Positions 24,267 through 33,956 of a stretch of 46,547 bases of DNA are shown piece after piece. The position numbers and the translations under genes are program-made. The DNA comes from Pseudomonadales bacterium (lineage in GTDB: Bacteria; Pseudomonadota; Gammaproteobacteria; Pseudomonadales; UBA5518). The notes beneath the pieces are model-generated. The model made no database searches. It was not told the DNA's origin and saw nothing but the letters and a program-made list of their open reading frames with translations. The number at the start of each line of letters is the position of its first letter. Positions within the stretch are counted from its first letter, which is position 1. The stretch covers positions 1 to 46,547 of the forward strand of contig JAJVIG010000015.1 in assembly GCA_022072145.1 (NCBI GenBank), read 5' to 3'.

Positions 24267-25940
24267 TCAGGCCGGGCGGGGCAGGGCCCGCGCGATCAGC
24301 GCCTCGCAATCGACTCCGGCCGGCAGTTCACCGTATACCATGTGCCGGCCCGCGAGTCGCGTCGCGATGAACGGCTCCGCCAGTGCCGTGTCGCCCGACT
24401 CGAGCAGCAGCGCCGCCTGCAGCGTCACCGCCATGCGCGTGACCAGCGCGCGCGCCCGGTAGCCGTCGCTGCCCGGCCCGGCCAGTTCGCCACGCAGCGC
24501 CGCCACGCTCGCCGCGATCCGTGGCTCGGCGCCCGCCGCGGTGTCGATCTCGGCGAGAAAGGCCTGCGCCACCTGCGGCTCACGCTGCAGCGCACGCAGC
24601 ACGTCGGTGCACTGCACGTTGCCGCTGCCTTCCCAGATCGAGTTCACCGGCGCCTCGCGGTAGAGCCGCGGCAGGATCGATTCCTCGACGTAGCCGCCGC
24701 CGCCCAGGCACTCGGCGGCCTCGGCCGCCAGCGCCGGTGCACGCTTGCAGACCCAGAACTTGCCGACCGCGGTCGCGACACGCACGAAATCGCGCGCGCG
24801 CGCATCGGCCGGCGCTTCGTCCAGGCGCCGCGCCACGCGCAACGCGAGCCGCAACGCCGCCTCGCTCTCGAGCGCGAGGTCGGCCAGCACGTTCTGCATC
24901 AGCGGGTGCGTGCCCAGCGTGCGCCCCGATACCTTGCGCTGGCTGCAGTGGTGCAGCGCCTGCGCGACGGCCTGGCGCATCAGCGCGGCCGAGCCGACGA
25001 TGCAGTCGAAGCGCGTCATCATCACCATCTCGATGATCGTGCGCACCCCGCGTCCCTCGGGGCCGATCATCCACGCCTCGGCGTCGTGCAACTCGATCTC
25101 GGCCGAGGCGTTGGAGCGGTTGCCGAGCTTGTTCTTGAGCCGCTGCAGGCGCAGTCCGTTGCGGCGCCCGTCGCCGCGCCAGCGCGGGAGCAGGAAGCAC
25201 GACAGCCCGCCCGCGGCCTGCGCGAGCATCAGGAAGCCGTCGCACATCGGCGCCGAGCAGAACCACTTGTGGCCGGTCAGTTCGTAGCGCGCACCCGGCC
25301 CGCGGCCGGCCACCGCGCGCGCGCGCGTGGTGTTGCCGCGCAGATCGGAGCCGCCCTGTTTCTCCGTCATCGCCATGCCGATCGTGACCCCTGCCTTGTC
25401 GAACCACGGGCGATCGGCGGGGTCGTAGACGCGCGCGCCGGCACGCCGCAGCCAGTCGGCGCTCACGTCGGGCTGCACGCGCAGCGCCGGCACCGCGGCG
25501 AACGTCATCGTCAGCGGGCAGCCGGTGCCGGCATCGGCCTGGTCGTGCAGGTATTCGAGCGCGGCGCGCGCCACGTGGGCACCGGGCCGCGCCACGGTCC
25601 ACGGCAGCGAGGGGATGCCGGCCTCGATCGCGCTGCGCATCAGCTCGTGGTAGGCGGGGTGGTACTCGACCCGGTCGACACGGTGACCATAGCGGTCGTG
25701 CGTCTGCAGTTCGGGGCGATGGTTCTCGGCGAGGAACCCGGCTGCGAACAGCGGCCCGCCGGCGGCGCGGCCGTAGGCGGCGAGTTCGGCGCCCGCCCAG
25801 CCGCCGCCCTCGCGCTCGACCCCGGTGCCGAGCGCGGTGTCGGTCGCCCAGGCGTCGTAGGGTTCGAGCGGTGTCGGCTGGTTCAGAACCTCGTGCGTGT
25901 CCGCGCGCACCCGCGCGGCGCCGTCGTTCGCGATGTCCAC
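24267..25940 (-). CDS. aidB: AidB-type acyl-CoA dehydrogenase
   Basis: A 557-residue flavoprotein of the AidB branch. The N-terminus has HEVLNQPTPLEPYD and the segment TDTALGTGVEREGGGW, close to E. coli AidB. The central dehydrogenase region has AMTEKQGGSDLRGNTT and GHKWFCSAP, and the C-terminal part has CLGGGGYVEESILPRLYREA and NSIWEGSGNV. AidB binds FAD and DNA and is linked to the adaptive response to alkylation; its true substrate is unsettled. I chose the GTG at 25940 because GGGGAGG lies 5 bases upstream and the family N-terminus starts there; the open frame continues but overlaps the preceding gene. No ada or alkB gene is nearby, so an acyl-CoA role with the adjacent reductase is worth considering. 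Confidence 0.9.
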   Translation of the reverse strand: MDIANDGAARVRADTHEVLNQPTPLEPYDAWATDTALGTGVEREGGGWAGAELAAYGRAAGGPLFAAGFLAENHRPELQTHDRYGHRVDRVEYHPAYHELMRSAIEAGIPSLPWTVARPGAHVARAALEYLHDQADAGTGCPLTMTFAAVPALRVQPDVSADWLRRAGARVYDPADRPWFDKAGVTIGMAMTEKQGGSDLRGNTTRARAVAGRGPGARYELTGHKWFCSAPMCDGFLMLAQAAGGLSCFLLPRWRGDGRRNGLRLQRLKNKLGNRSNASAEIELHDAEAWMIGPEGRGVRTIIEMVMMTRFDCIVGSAALMRQAVAQALHHCSQRKVSGRTLGTHPLMQNVLADLALESEAALRLALRVARRLDEAPADARARDFVRVATAVGKFWVCKRAPALAAEAAECLGGGGYVEESILPRLYREAPVNSIWEGSGNVQCTDVLRALQREPQVAQAFLAEIDTAAGAEPRIAASVAALRGELAGPGSDGYRARALVTRMAVTLQAALLLESGDTALAEPFIATRLAGRHMVYGELPAGVDCEALIARALPRPA

Positions 25941-25975
25941 GGAAACCTCCCCGGTGGCGGGGCTGCGGCAGTGCC

Positions 25976-27043
25976 TCAGCCGGTCAGCAGGTAGGCGTTC
26001 AGCCCTGCCTGGCGCAACAGGTATACCGCGAGTTCGCTGCGTCTGCCACCCTCCGGCGTGACCAGGTAGGTGCGGTTGCGGTCGAGCTCGCGCAGCCGCT
26101 TGCGCAGCGCGACCACCGGGATGTTGGCGCTGCCCTCGACATGGGCGCAGCGATACTCGGGGGGGAAGCGCACGTCGATCACGTCGAAGGCGATGCCGGC
26201 GCTCGCCAGGAAACGCTTCGCCTTGGCGAGGTCGATGGTCTGCACCAGCGAGGACTTGAAGATCGCGTCGAACTGCGCGCGGTCGAGCCGGCCGACGATG
26301 CCGTCGGTGGCCATGCGCACGGTGGCGTTGCGAATGGTGTCGGCGACCAGCGCTTCCTCGCCGAAATAGTCGCCGGGAACCAGCTCGAAGGTCTGGCCGG
26401 CGAACGGTCCCGATTCCTCGGTGATCACACGCGCCTCGCCCTCGAGCAGGATGTAGAAGTAGTCGCCGGGCGTTCCCGCGCGCACCACCTCGGCGCCGGC
26501 ACGCAGCGCCACCCGCTCGAGCTCGATGAAGCAGCGCTGGATGTTGGCCGCCGACAGGTGCGACATCAGCGGCGAATCGAGCAGCCGCGCCATCCAGTCC
26601 TCGGAGTACTCGTCGTCGAACCGCGCCTCCTCCATGCGTTCGTCGACGTCGGAGACCAGCACCACGTCGAAACTGGCCTCGTCGGCGCTGGCCATCAGGC
26701 GGTCGATCAGGTCGCGCTGCAGCGTCAGCACGCAGGCGTCGGCCTGCGCGCGCGCAGAGGCGCCGTTGCGGCACAGTTCCTCGAGCGGAAAGCGCGCCTG
26801 GTGACTGTTGGCGTCGACCAGCGTGCGCTTCTCGAAGGACTCGCGTACCTCGATGGCACCGTCGAGCACATAGTACGAGCGGTCGGGCTGCGGGGCCTTG
26901 CGGAACAGGAAGCGCCCCTTCTCGACGCGCACGATCGCCGCGTCCTCGAGCAGGTGCTCGAAGTGTTTGCCGGCGATCAGCGCCAGCGGATGGAACTGCT
27001 GCAGCCGTTCCGGCGTCAGCGCGACACCGTCGATCGTCGTCAT
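25976..27043 (-). CDS. Cyclic-nucleotide-binding / inactive rhodanese-like protein
   Basis: A 355-residue cytoplasmic protein. A first, degenerate cNMP-like fold lies at about 20-125 (KGRFLFRKAPQPDRSYYVLDGAIEV). A second, better one is at about 165-275 (GTPGDYFYILLEGEARVI, PGDYFGEEALVADTIRNATVRM). A rhodanese domain follows at about 285-355 (DVRFPPEYRCAHVEGSANIP). The rhodanese active-site Cys is missing: the loop reads PEGGRRS where active enzymes have CxxGxRS. It is therefore probably a sensor or regulatory subunit without sulfur transfer. GGAGG precedes the chosen ATG. It sits between pgk (28 bases) and aidB (35 bases). No DNA-binding helix-turn-helix is present, so it is not a CRP-type activator. 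Confidence 0.85.
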   Translation of the reverse strand: MTTIDGVALTPERLQQFHPLALIAGKHFEHLLEDAAIVRVEKGRFLFRKAPQPDRSYYVLDGAIEVRESFEKRTLVDANSHQARFPLEELCRNGASARAQADACVLTLQRDLIDRLMASADEASFDVVLVSDVDERMEEARFDDEYSEDWMARLLDSPLMSHLSAANIQRCFIELERVALRAGAEVVRAGTPGDYFYILLEGEARVITEESGPFAGQTFELVPGDYFGEEALVADTIRNATVRMATDGIVGRLDRAQFDAIFKSSLVQTIDLAKAKRFLASAGIAFDVIDVRFPPEYRCAHVEGSANIPVVALRKRLRELDRNRTYLVTPEGGRRSELAVYLLRQAGLNAYLLTG

Positions 27044-27071
27044 CGCGTCCTCCGTGCCGCCGCGCGGCGCA

Positions 27072-28244
27072 TCAGGAGGCGGCGCGAGTCTCGAGGATCG
27101 CGACCGCCGGGAGTTGCTTGCCCTCGACGTATTCCAGGAACGCGCCGCCCCCGGTGGAGACGTAGGAGATGCGCCCGCCGACGCCGAACTTCTCCAGCGC
27201 TGCCAGCGTGTCACCGCCGCCGGCCAGCGAGAACGCGCTGCTGGCCGCCACCGCCTCGGCGATCACGCGCGTACCGGCGGCGAACTGCTCGATCTCGAAC
27301 ACGCCCACCGGACCATTCCACAGAATCGTTCCGGCTTCCGTGAGCAGTTTCGCAAAACGCGTCGCGGTGCGCGGCCCGATGTCGAGGATCATGTCGTCGG
27401 CGCCCACCGCCGCCACGTCCTTGACGGTGGCCACCGCGTCCTCGGCGAGCGCCGGCGCGACCACCACATCCTCGGGCAGCGGCACGTCGGTCTTCGCCAT
27501 CAGCCGCCTGGCCTCGTCGAGCAGCTCGGCCTCGACCAGCGAGCGGCCGATCGGCAAGCCGGCCGCTGCAAGGAAGGTATTGGCGATCCCGCCGCCGACG
27601 ATCAGCCGGTCGACCTTCGCCGCCAGTGTGTCGAGCACGGTGAGCTTGGTCGAGACCTTCGAGCCACCGACGATCGCCACCAGCGGGCGCGCCGGCGCGC
27701 GCAGCGCCTTGCCGAGCGCATCGAGCTCGGCCGCGAGCAGCGGGCCGGCGCAGGCCACCGGCGCGAAGCGCGCCACGCCGTGGGTCGAGGCCTCGGCGCG
27801 GTGCGCGGTCGCAAAGGCGTCCATCACGTAGATATCGCACAGCGCCGCCATGCGGCGCGCCAGCGCCTCGTCGTCCTGCTTCTCGCCCTTCACGAAGCGC
27901 ACGTTCTCGGCCAGCGCGAGCGCACCCGCTTCGATCGGCGCGCCGTCGAGCCAGTCGCGCAGCAGCGGCACCGGCCGGCCCAGCAGCTCGCCGAGGCGCG
28001 CGGCGACCGGCGCCAGGCTGAACGGCGCGTTCTCCTCCTCGCTGGCGCCCGCCTTGGGCCGCCCCAGGTGCGACATCACGAGCACGCGCGCGCCGGCGTC
28101 CAGCGCCCGGCGGATCGTGGGCAGCGCGGCGAGGATGCGCGCGTCACTGGTGACCCGGCCGTCCTTGACCGGCACGTTCAGATCCTCGCGGATCAGCACG
28201 CGCTTGCCGCGCAGCTCGAGGTCGGTCATCAGTTTCACGCTCAT
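27072..28244 (-). CDS. pgk: Phosphoglycerate kinase
   Basis: A 390-residue glycolytic/gluconeogenic enzyme that interconverts 1,3-bisphosphoglycerate plus ADP with 3-phosphoglycerate plus ATP. Motifs: [30 protein letters not shown], the hinge segment [39 protein letters not shown] and the nucleotide-binding [14 protein letters not shown]. Length matches the usual 387 or so. The ATG at 28244 overlaps the epd stop (ATGA) and has AGGAG upstream; the longer frame is a shadow of epd. Confidence 0.97.
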   Translation of the reverse strand: MSVKLMTDLELRGKRVLIREDLNVPVKDGRVTSDARILAALPTIRRALDAGARVLVMSHLGRPKAGASEEENAPFSLAPVAARLGELLGRPVPLLRDWLDGAPIEAGALALAENVRFVKGEKQDDEALARRMAALCDIYVMDAFATAHRAEASTHGVARFAPVACAGPLLAAELDALGKALRAPARPLVAIVGGSKVSTKLTVLDTLAAKVDRLIVGGGIANTFLAAAGLPIGRSLVEAELLDEARRLMAKTDVPLPEDVVVAPALAEDAVATVKDVAAVGADDMILDIGPRTATRFAKLLTEAGTILWNGPVGVFEIEQFAAGTRVIAEAVAASSAFSLAGGGDTLAALEKFGVGGRISYVSTGGGAFLEYVEGKQLPAVAILETRAAS

Positions 28245-29296
28245 GGCTCCTGCTCTCCCGGCACCTGGCGCGACCCCCCGCGGGCCGCCTCGGCCCAATA
28301 TAGCGCGACATCGAGCATGCGGTTCGCGTAACCCCACTCGTTGTCGAACCAGATCAACAACTTCAGCAGCCGCCCGCCGCTGACGCGGGTCTGCGAGGCG
28401 TCGACGATCCCGGAGCGCGGGTCGTGGATGAAGTCGCACGAGGCGAGTGGCTCCTCGGTGTAGCCGAGGATGCCCGCCAGCGCCCCGTCGGCCGCCTCGG
28501 CGAGCAGCGTATTCACCTCGCGCACCCCGGCACCGCGCCCGAGCACCACCGAGAGATCGATCGCCGAGACGTCGAGCGTGGGCACGCGCATCGCCTGCGC
28601 CTCGAAGCGCCCGGCCAGCGCCGGCAGCAGGCGTCCGATGCCCGCCGCGAGCCCGGTGTCGATCGGGATGATCGACTGCAGCGCGGCACGCGTCTTGCGC
28701 AGATCGGTGTGGTGGTAGGCATCGAGCACCGGCTGGTCGTTCATCGCCGAGTGGATGGTGGTGATCACGCCGCATTCCACGCCGAAGGCGCGTGCAAGCA
28801 CGTCGATCACCGGCACGATGCAGTTGGTGCTGCACGAGGCGGCCGAGACCACACGCTCGCTGCCGTCGAGCGTGCGGTGGTTGATGCCGTAGACGATGGT
28901 CGCATCGATGTCGGAGTCGGCGGGCTGCGAGAACAGCACGCGCCGCGCGCCGCGCGCGAGGTGGCGCATCGCGTCGGCCCGTGAACCGAAGGCGCCGGTG
29001 CACTCGAACACGAGGTCGATGCCGTGGCGCGCCCAGTCGAGCTCGGCCAGCGCATCGGTGGAGCTGACCACGATCGGCCTGCCGTCGACCACCAGCGCAC
29101 CGTCGGCACAATCCACGCGGCCCGGAAAGCGGCCGTGGGTGGAGTCGTAGCGGGTCAGGTAGGCCATGGTCTCGAGGTTCGCGAGCTCGTTGATCGCGAC
29201 GATGTCGAGTCGTCCGGCGAGCACGCGCTCGTGCGCGGCGCGCAGCAGGCAGCGCCCGATACGCCCGTAGCCGTTGATCGCCGCGCGCGTGCTCAT
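28241..29296 (-). CDS. epd: Erythrose-4-phosphate / glyceraldehyde-3-phosphate dehydrogenase (Epd-like)
   Basis: A 351-residue NAD enzyme of the GAPDH superfamily. NAD motif INGYGRIGR lies at about 7-15, the catalytic Cys in SAASCSTNC and the His in [10 protein letters not shown]. The [24 protein letters not shown] region and [13 protein letters not shown] resemble E. coli Epd (HSAMHDQQVIDAYH...) more than GapA. Epd makes 4-phosphoerythronate for pyridoxal phosphate synthesis; Epd-like proteins can also act as GAPDH, and sequence reading cannot decide. The epd-pgk order is the classic gammaproteobacterial one, and tkt (source of erythrose-4-phosphate) lies just upstream. Confidence 0.85.
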   Translation of the reverse strand: MSTRAAINGYGRIGRCLLRAAHERVLAGRLDIVAINELANLETMAYLTRYDSTHGRFPGRVDCADGALVVDGRPIVVSSTDALAELDWARHGIDLVFECTGAFGSRADAMRHLARGARRVLFSQPADSDIDATIVYGINHRTLDGSERVVSAASCSTNCIVPVIDVLARAFGVECGVITTIHSAMNDQPVLDAYHHTDLRKTRAALQSIIPIDTGLAAGIGRLLPALAGRFEAQAMRVPTLDVSAIDLSVVLGRGAGVREVNTLLAEAADGALAGILGYTEEPLASCDFIHDPRSGIVDASQTRVSGGRLLKLLIWFDNEWGYANRMLDVALYWAEAARGGSRQVPGEQEP

Positions 29297-29360
29297 GCCG
29301 GCGGCTGCCGGCGGCGCGCGCGCCGGCTTGTGCGCAGACCGCCCGCCGCACGCTGGCCGT

Positions 29361-31364
29361 TCATTGCGCGGCCAGCAGTTCGCCGGCCACCGCGACCACG
29401 TTCTCCGCGGTGAAGCCGTAGTGTTTCATGAGCACGCCGGCCGGCGCCGAGGCGCCGAAGTCGCGCATGCCGATCACGCGCCCGTCGAGGCCGACGTAGC
29501 GGTACCAGGGGTCCGGATGCGCGGCTTCGATCGCCACCCGCGCGCGTACCTCCGGCGGCAGCACGCTGTCGCGGTAGGCGCCGTCCTGTGCGTCGAAGCG
29601 ATCCGTGCTCGGCATCGAGACCACGCGCACGCGCCGCCCGGCGGCGCCGAGCGTGCCCGCGGCGGCCACCGCCAGCGCCACTTCCGAGCCGGTGGCGATC
29701 AGGATCACCTCGGGCGCTCCGGCGCAATCGAGCAGCACGTAGCCGCCGCGCGCGATCGCGGCGAGTTGTTCCTCGCTTCGTGGCTGGTGCGGCAGGTTCT
29801 GGCGCGAGAGAACCAGCGCGGTCGGTCCGTCGGCGCGCAGTACCGCCTGCTGCCAGGCCACCGCGGTCTCGACCGCGTCGGCCGGGCGCCAGGTCGACAG
29901 CCGCGGCGTGGCGCGCAGGTTCGCGATCTGCTCCACCGGCTGGTGGGTGGGGCCGTCCTCGCCCAGCCCGATCGAGTCGTGCGTGTACACGTAGACCACC
30001 GGCAGGCGCATCAGCGCCGCGAGGCGAACCGCGTTGCGCATGTACTCCATGAACACCAGGAAGGTGCCACCGAACGGGCGCAGGCCGCCGTGCAGCGCCA
30101 GCCCGTTCATGATCGCGCCCATGCCGAACTCGCGCACGCCGTAATAGATGTAGTTGCCGGCGGCGTCGGCGCGCGACACACCGCGCGCTTCCTTCCACAA
30201 GGTGAGGTTCGAACCGGCGAGGTCCGCCGACCCCCCGGTGAGCTCGGGCATCAGCGGGGCGAGCGCCTGGATGGCGTTCTGCGATGCCTTGCGGCTCGCG
30301 ATCGTCTCGGCCTTCTGCTGGCAGGCGCGCACATAGTCGGCGGCGGCACGCTCCAGCGCCCCGGGCAGCTCGCCGCGCATGCGGCGCTCGAGCTCGGCGG
30401 CCTCCTCCGGATAGGCGCCGCGGTAGGCGTCCAGGCGCTGGCGCCAGTCGGCCTCGGCGGCGGCGCCGCGAGTGCGCGCGTCCCATGCCGCGTAGATCTG
30501 GGCCGGTACCTGGAACGGCGGGTGCGGCCAGTTCAGCCCGGCGCGTGCCGCAGCCACCTCGGCGGCCCCCAGCGGGCTGCCATGCACGTGTTCGGTGCCC
30601 TGCTTGTTCGGCGCCCCCTTGCCGATCACGGTGCGGCACAGGATCAGGCTGGGACGTCCGGATTCCGCCCGTGCGGTGTCGATGGCCGCACGAATGGCGC
30701 GCGGATCGTGCCCGTCCACCGAAGTGATCACTTGCCAGCCGTAGGCCTCGAAGCGCGCCGCGGTGTCGTCGGTGAACCAGCCGGCGACCTGGCCATCGAT
30801 CGAAATGCCGTTGTCGTCGTACAGCACCACCAGCTTGCCGAGCCCCAGCGTGCCGGCCAGCGAACAGACCTCGTGCGAGATGCCTTCCATCAGGCAGCCG
30901 TCGCCGACGAAGGCGTAGGTGTGGTGGTCGATCACCGTGTGCCCGGGCCGGTTGTAGCGCGCGGCCAGCATCTTCTCGGCCAGCGCCATGCCGACCGCGT
31001 TGCCGATGCCCTGCCCCAGCGGGCCGGTGGTGGTCTCGACGCCGGGGGTGTCACCGTACTCGGGGTGGCCCGGGGTCTGCGAGTGGAACTGGCGGAACGC
31101 CTCGAGCTGCGAGATCGGCAGCTCGTAGCCGCTCAGGTGCAGCAGCGCGTAGAGCAGCATCGAGCCGTGCCCGTTCGACAGCACGAAGCGGTCGCGGTCG
31201 AACCAGCCCGGGTTGCCCGGATTGTGGACCAGGAAATCGTTCCACAGCACCTCGGCGATGTCGGCCATGCCCATCGGCGCGCCGGGATGGCCGCTCTCGG
31301 CTTTCTGCACGGCGTCCATGCTGAGGGCGCGGATCGCGTTGGCCAGTTCGGGGCGCGTGGGCAT
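29361..31364 (-). CDS. tkt: Transketolase
   Basis: A 667-residue thiamine-diphosphate enzyme that moves two-carbon units between sugar phosphates in the pentose phosphate (or Calvin) pathway. Motifs: [44 protein letters not shown], the ThDP/metal motif [13 protein letters not shown]...DDNGISIDG, and [27 protein letters not shown]. Length equals E. coli TktA within a few residues. I chose the ATG at 31364 with AGGAG upstream. It is divergent from sahR and shares a 165-base control region with it. Confidence 0.97.
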   Translation of the reverse strand: MPTRPELANAIRALSMDAVQKAESGHPGAPMGMADIAEVLWNDFLVHNPGNPGWFDRDRFVLSNGHGSMLLYALLHLSGYELPISQLEAFRQFHSQTPGHPEYGDTPGVETTTGPLGQGIGNAVGMALAEKMLAARYNRPGHTVIDHHTYAFVGDGCLMEGISHEVCSLAGTLGLGKLVVLYDDNGISIDGQVAGWFTDDTAARFEAYGWQVITSVDGHDPRAIRAAIDTARAESGRPSLILCRTVIGKGAPNKQGTEHVHGSPLGAAEVAAARAGLNWPHPPFQVPAQIYAAWDARTRGAAAEADWRQRLDAYRGAYPEEAAELERRMRGELPGALERAAADYVRACQQKAETIASRKASQNAIQALAPLMPELTGGSADLAGSNLTLWKEARGVSRADAAGNYIYYGVREFGMGAIMNGLALHGGLRPFGGTFLVFMEYMRNAVRLAALMRLPVVYVYTHDSIGLGEDGPTHQPVEQIANLRATPRLSTWRPADAVETAVAWQQAVLRADGPTALVLSRQNLPHQPRSEEQLAAIARGGYVLLDCAGAPEVILIATGSEVALAVAAAGTLGAAGRRVRVVSMPSTDRFDAQDGAYRDSVLPPEVRARVAIEAAHPDPWYRYVGLDGRVIGMRDFGASAPAGVLMKHYGFTAENVVAVAGELLAAQ

Positions 31365-31480
31365 GCGGGAGGCTCCTGCGGGAATGGTGGTGCGGCCGAT
31401 CGGGCGCCTATTGTCCCCCAGCGCGCGGGCCGGCGGAACCGCCGGCGCGGTGCTTTGGTAATCCGCGCGCAAACTATTGC

Positions 31481-31521
31481 ATCGATTTTTTTTGATATAT
31501 CGCCGGCGATGCTGCTAGACT
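31481..31521 (+). promoter_or_regulatory. sahR promoter with overlapping candidate SahR operator
   Basis: A sigma-70-like promoter: TTGATA at 31492-31497, 18 bases, TAGACT at 31516-31521. Overlapping the -35 box is an AT-rich imperfect palindrome, ATCGA (31481-31485), T-tract, TTGAT (31492-31496), and a perfect GATATATC (31494-31501). ArsR-family repressors bind such AT-rich palindromes over promoters, and SahR is known to control its own SAM-cycle operon. The expected transcript start is within a few bases of the ATG at 31530, so the message may be leaderless. Confidence 0.5.
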
Positions 31522-31529
31522 GCAGCCCC

Positions 31530-32537
31530 ATGACGCTCGGTGCAACCTCCATCCAGACTCTGGTCGGCTACGAAGGGCTGAGCCGGCTGTGCCGCGCGGC
31601 CGGCGATCCGCTGCGCCTGGAGATCCTGCGTTCGCTGGCACGCGACGCCTACGGGGTGCTGGAGCTGTGCCAGATCTTCGGCATGCGCCAGCCGGCGATG
31701 AGCCACCACCTGAAGGTGCTGGCCGAGGCGGGGCTGGTGCAGCGGCGCCGTGAAGGCACGTCGATCTACTACAGCCGCAGCCACCGCGCGCCAACCGAGG
31801 AGCTCGATCCGCCGCTGCAGGCGATCCTCGCCGCCGCCGACCGCCTGGAGCTGGAAGAGGCAACCGCGCGCGGGATCGCCGCGGTGCAGGAGGCGCGCGC
31901 GAACAACTCGCGCGAGTTCTTCGCGATGAACGCGCCGAAGTTCCACGCGCAGCAGGAACTGATCGCGCCGTGCGCGCAGTACGCCGGCGCGGTCGGCGAT
32001 CTGCTCGCGGCGCTGCTGCCCGGGGGCTGCGCGCTGGCAGTGGAACTGGGGCCGGGAGACGGCTGGCTGCTGCCGGAACTGGCACGCCGCAGCCGGCGGG
32101 TGGTCGCGATCGACAACGCGCCCGAAATGCTCGCGCAGGCGCGCCAGCGCTGCACCGCCGGGCGACTCGCGAACGTGGAACTGGTGCACGGCGACAGCGC
32201 CGCGGCACGCGCGCTGGAGGCCACCGCGGACCTGGTGGTGGCGAACATGGTGCTGCACCACACGGCCTCGCCGGCCGGGGTGCTGCGCGACCTCGCCGCG
32301 GCGCTGCGCCCCGGCGGGCTGTTGCTGCTGACCGATCTCTGCGCGCACGCCCAGGCGTGGGCGCGGGAGGCCTGCGGCGATCTGTGGCTGGGATTCGCAC
32401 CCGAGGCACTGTCGCACTGGAGCGGTGCGGCCGGACTCGAGGAGGGCGAGAGCGTCTATCTCGCGCTGCGCAACGGTTTCCGCATCCAGGTGCGGGTTTT
32501 TCAACGAAGGGCTGAGCAGACAAGGGCACGACCATGA
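31530..32537 (+). CDS. sahR: SahR-type ArsR-family repressor fused to a methyltransferase-like domain
   Basis: A 335-residue regulator. The N-terminal winged helix (about 15-90) has [24 protein letters not shown] and [19 protein letters not shown]. The C-terminal class-I methyltransferase-like domain (about 130-300) has [19 protein letters not shown] and VANMVLHH. SahR proteins sense S-adenosylhomocysteine through this domain and repress SAM-cycle genes; here metK overlaps the stop codon (ATGA), with ahcY and metF next. An alternative ATG at 31509 would add seven residues, but it lies upstream of the likely -10 box, so 31530 is preferred. Neither has a ribosome site. Confidence 0.88.
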   Translation: MTLGATSIQTLVGYEGLSRLCRAAGDPLRLEILRSLARDAYGVLELCQIFGMRQPAMSHHLKVLAEAGLVQRRREGTSIYYSRSHRAPTEELDPPLQAILAAADRLELEEATARGIAAVQEARANNSREFFAMNAPKFHAQQELIAPCAQYAGAVGDLLAALLPGGCALAVELGPGDGWLLPELARRSRRVVAIDNAPEMLAQARQRCTAGRLANVELVHGDSAAARALEATADLVVANMVLHHTASPAGVLRDLAAALRPGGLLLLTDLCAHAQAWAREACGDLWLGFAPEALSHWSGAAGLEEGESVYLALRNGFRIQVRVFQRRAEQTRARP

Positions 32538-33688
32538 GCGAATACGCGATTTTCACCTCGGAATCGGTGTCCGAGGGCCACCCGGACAAGATGGCGGACC
32601 AGATCTCGGACGCGGTACTCGACGCGATCCTCGCGGACGACCCGCACGCCCGCGTCGCGGTAGAGACGCTGGTCAAGACCGGCATGGCGATCGTCGCCGG
32701 CGAGGTCACCACCGATACCTACGTGGACCTCGAGGCGCTGATCCGCCAGGTGATCCTCGACATCGGCTACGACAGCTCCGAGATCGGCTTCGACGGCGCC
32801 TCGTGCGCGGTGCTGAACGCGATCGGCAAGCAGTCGCACGACATTGCGATCGGTGTCGATGCCAGCGACACCAAGGAGCAGGGTGCCGGCGACCAGGGGC
32901 TGATGTTCGGCTATGCATCGAACGAGACCGACGTGCTGATGCCCGCGCCGATCACCTACGCGCACCGCCTGATGCGCCGCCAGGCGTACCTGCGCAAGCA
33001 CGGCGTGCTGTCGTGGCTGCGCCCGGACGCCAAGAGCCAGGTCACGATCCGCTACGACAACGGCCGCCCGGTGGCGGTCGACGCGGTGGTGGTCTCGACC
33101 CAGCACGCGCCCGGCATCGCGCACGCCGATCTGCGCCAGGCGGTGATCGACGAGATCATCCGCCCGGTGCTGCCGGAGCAGTGGCTGCACGCGGGAACGA
33201 AGTACCACGTGAACCCGACCGGCCAGTTCGTCATCGGCGGCCCGCTCGGCGACTGCGGGCTGACCGGGCGCAAGATCATCGTCGACAGCTACGGCGGCAT
33301 GGCGCGCCACGGCGGCGGCGCGTTCTCCGGCAAGGACCCTTCCAAGGTCGACCGCTCGGCGGCGTACGCGGGCCGCTACGTCGCCAAGAACCTGGTCGCC
33401 GCCGGCCTCGCGGACCGCTGCGAGATCCAGGTCTCGTACGCGATCGGGGTGGCCGAACCGACCTCGATCTCCCTGAACACCTTCGGTACCGGCAAACTGC
33501 CGGACGCGAAAATCGTCGAACTGGTGCGCGAGCACTTCGACCTGCGCCCGCGCGGCATCATCGAGATGCTCGACCTCAAGCGTCCGATCTACCGCGCCAC
33601 CGCCGCCTATGGCCATTTCGGCCGCGAGGACGCCGACTTCACGTGGGAGCGCACCGACCGCGCGGCGGCGCTCGCGAAGGCATTGTGA
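32534..33688 (+). CDS. metK: S-adenosylmethionine synthetase
   Basis: A 384-residue enzyme that makes SAM from methionine and ATP. Motifs: [19 protein letters not shown] near the start, the ATP motif [32 protein letters not shown] and the P-loop-like [19 protein letters not shown]. Length is identical to E. coli MetK. The start overlaps the sahR stop, so it is co-translated with its probable regulator. A 268-base gap separates it from ahcY. Confidence 0.98.
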   Translation: MSEYAIFTSESVSEGHPDKMADQISDAVLDAILADDPHARVAVETLVKTGMAIVAGEVTTDTYVDLEALIRQVILDIGYDSSEIGFDGASCAVLNAIGKQSHDIAIGVDASDTKEQGAGDQGLMFGYASNETDVLMPAPITYAHRLMRRQAYLRKHGVLSWLRPDAKSQVTIRYDNGRPVAVDAVVVSTQHAPGIAHADLRQAVIDEIIRPVLPEQWLHAGTKYHVNPTGQFVIGGPLGDCGLTGRKIIVDSYGGMARHGGGAFSGKDPSKVDRSAAYAGRYVAKNLVAAGLADRCEIQVSYAIGVAEPTSISLNTFGTGKLPDAKIVELVREHFDLRPRGIIEMLDLKRPIYRATAAYGHFGREDADFTWERTDRAAALAKAL

Positions 33689-33784
33689 ACCGGAACGGAT
33701 CGGGAAACCGACTCGAAGACGCACGAAGGCAAGATCGCACAGCCACGAGCGGGCGGACGTCGCGGGAGCTTTCAGGGACCGTAC

Positions 33785-33824
33785 GCCGCAGGGATGCGGC
33801 GTTGCAGGTCGGGCTTCAGCCCGG
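33785..33824. repeat. Hairpin pair in the ahcY leader, REP-like
   Basis: Two small inverted repeats: GCCGCA (33785-33790) with TGCGGC (33795-33800), and CGGGCT (33810-33815) with AGCCCG (33818-33823). The second is preceded by AGGT, as in the REP-like elements at 22061 and 36929, though the body differs. The rest of the 33689-33956 gap shows no gene and no clear promoter. Confidence 0.4.
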
Positions 33825-33956
33825 CGAAACAAGGTATTCACGGCGCCGCACGCTGGCAGCGTCGCACGGCCAAAAATCGCTTGGCGACCGCCTGGACCGG
33901 CATTGATGGCGACATAACCGTATCGAATCCTGATTTTCGAACAAGGGAACAGACAG

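Noticed and set aside
28241..29296. Plain GapA annotation
   Set aside because: The region after the catalytic Cys and the epd-pgk order match Epd better, though a GAPDH activity cannot be excluded.
29274..31529. Long N-terminal extension in frame with sahR
   Set aside because: It lies opposite tkt and has antisense-like composition; the ArsR domain starts just after 31530 and a promoter sits directly before it.
33900..33945. Second SahR operator before ahcY (ATCGA...TGAT)
   Set aside because: Half-sites are present but spacing differs from the 31481 element and the symmetry is weak.
33689..33956. SAH riboswitch upstream of ahcY
   Set aside because: The core GAGGAGCGCUGC, CCAGGCUC and GGCGCUC blocks of the known SAH riboswitch are absent, and the SahR repressor in the same cluster gives an alternative control route.
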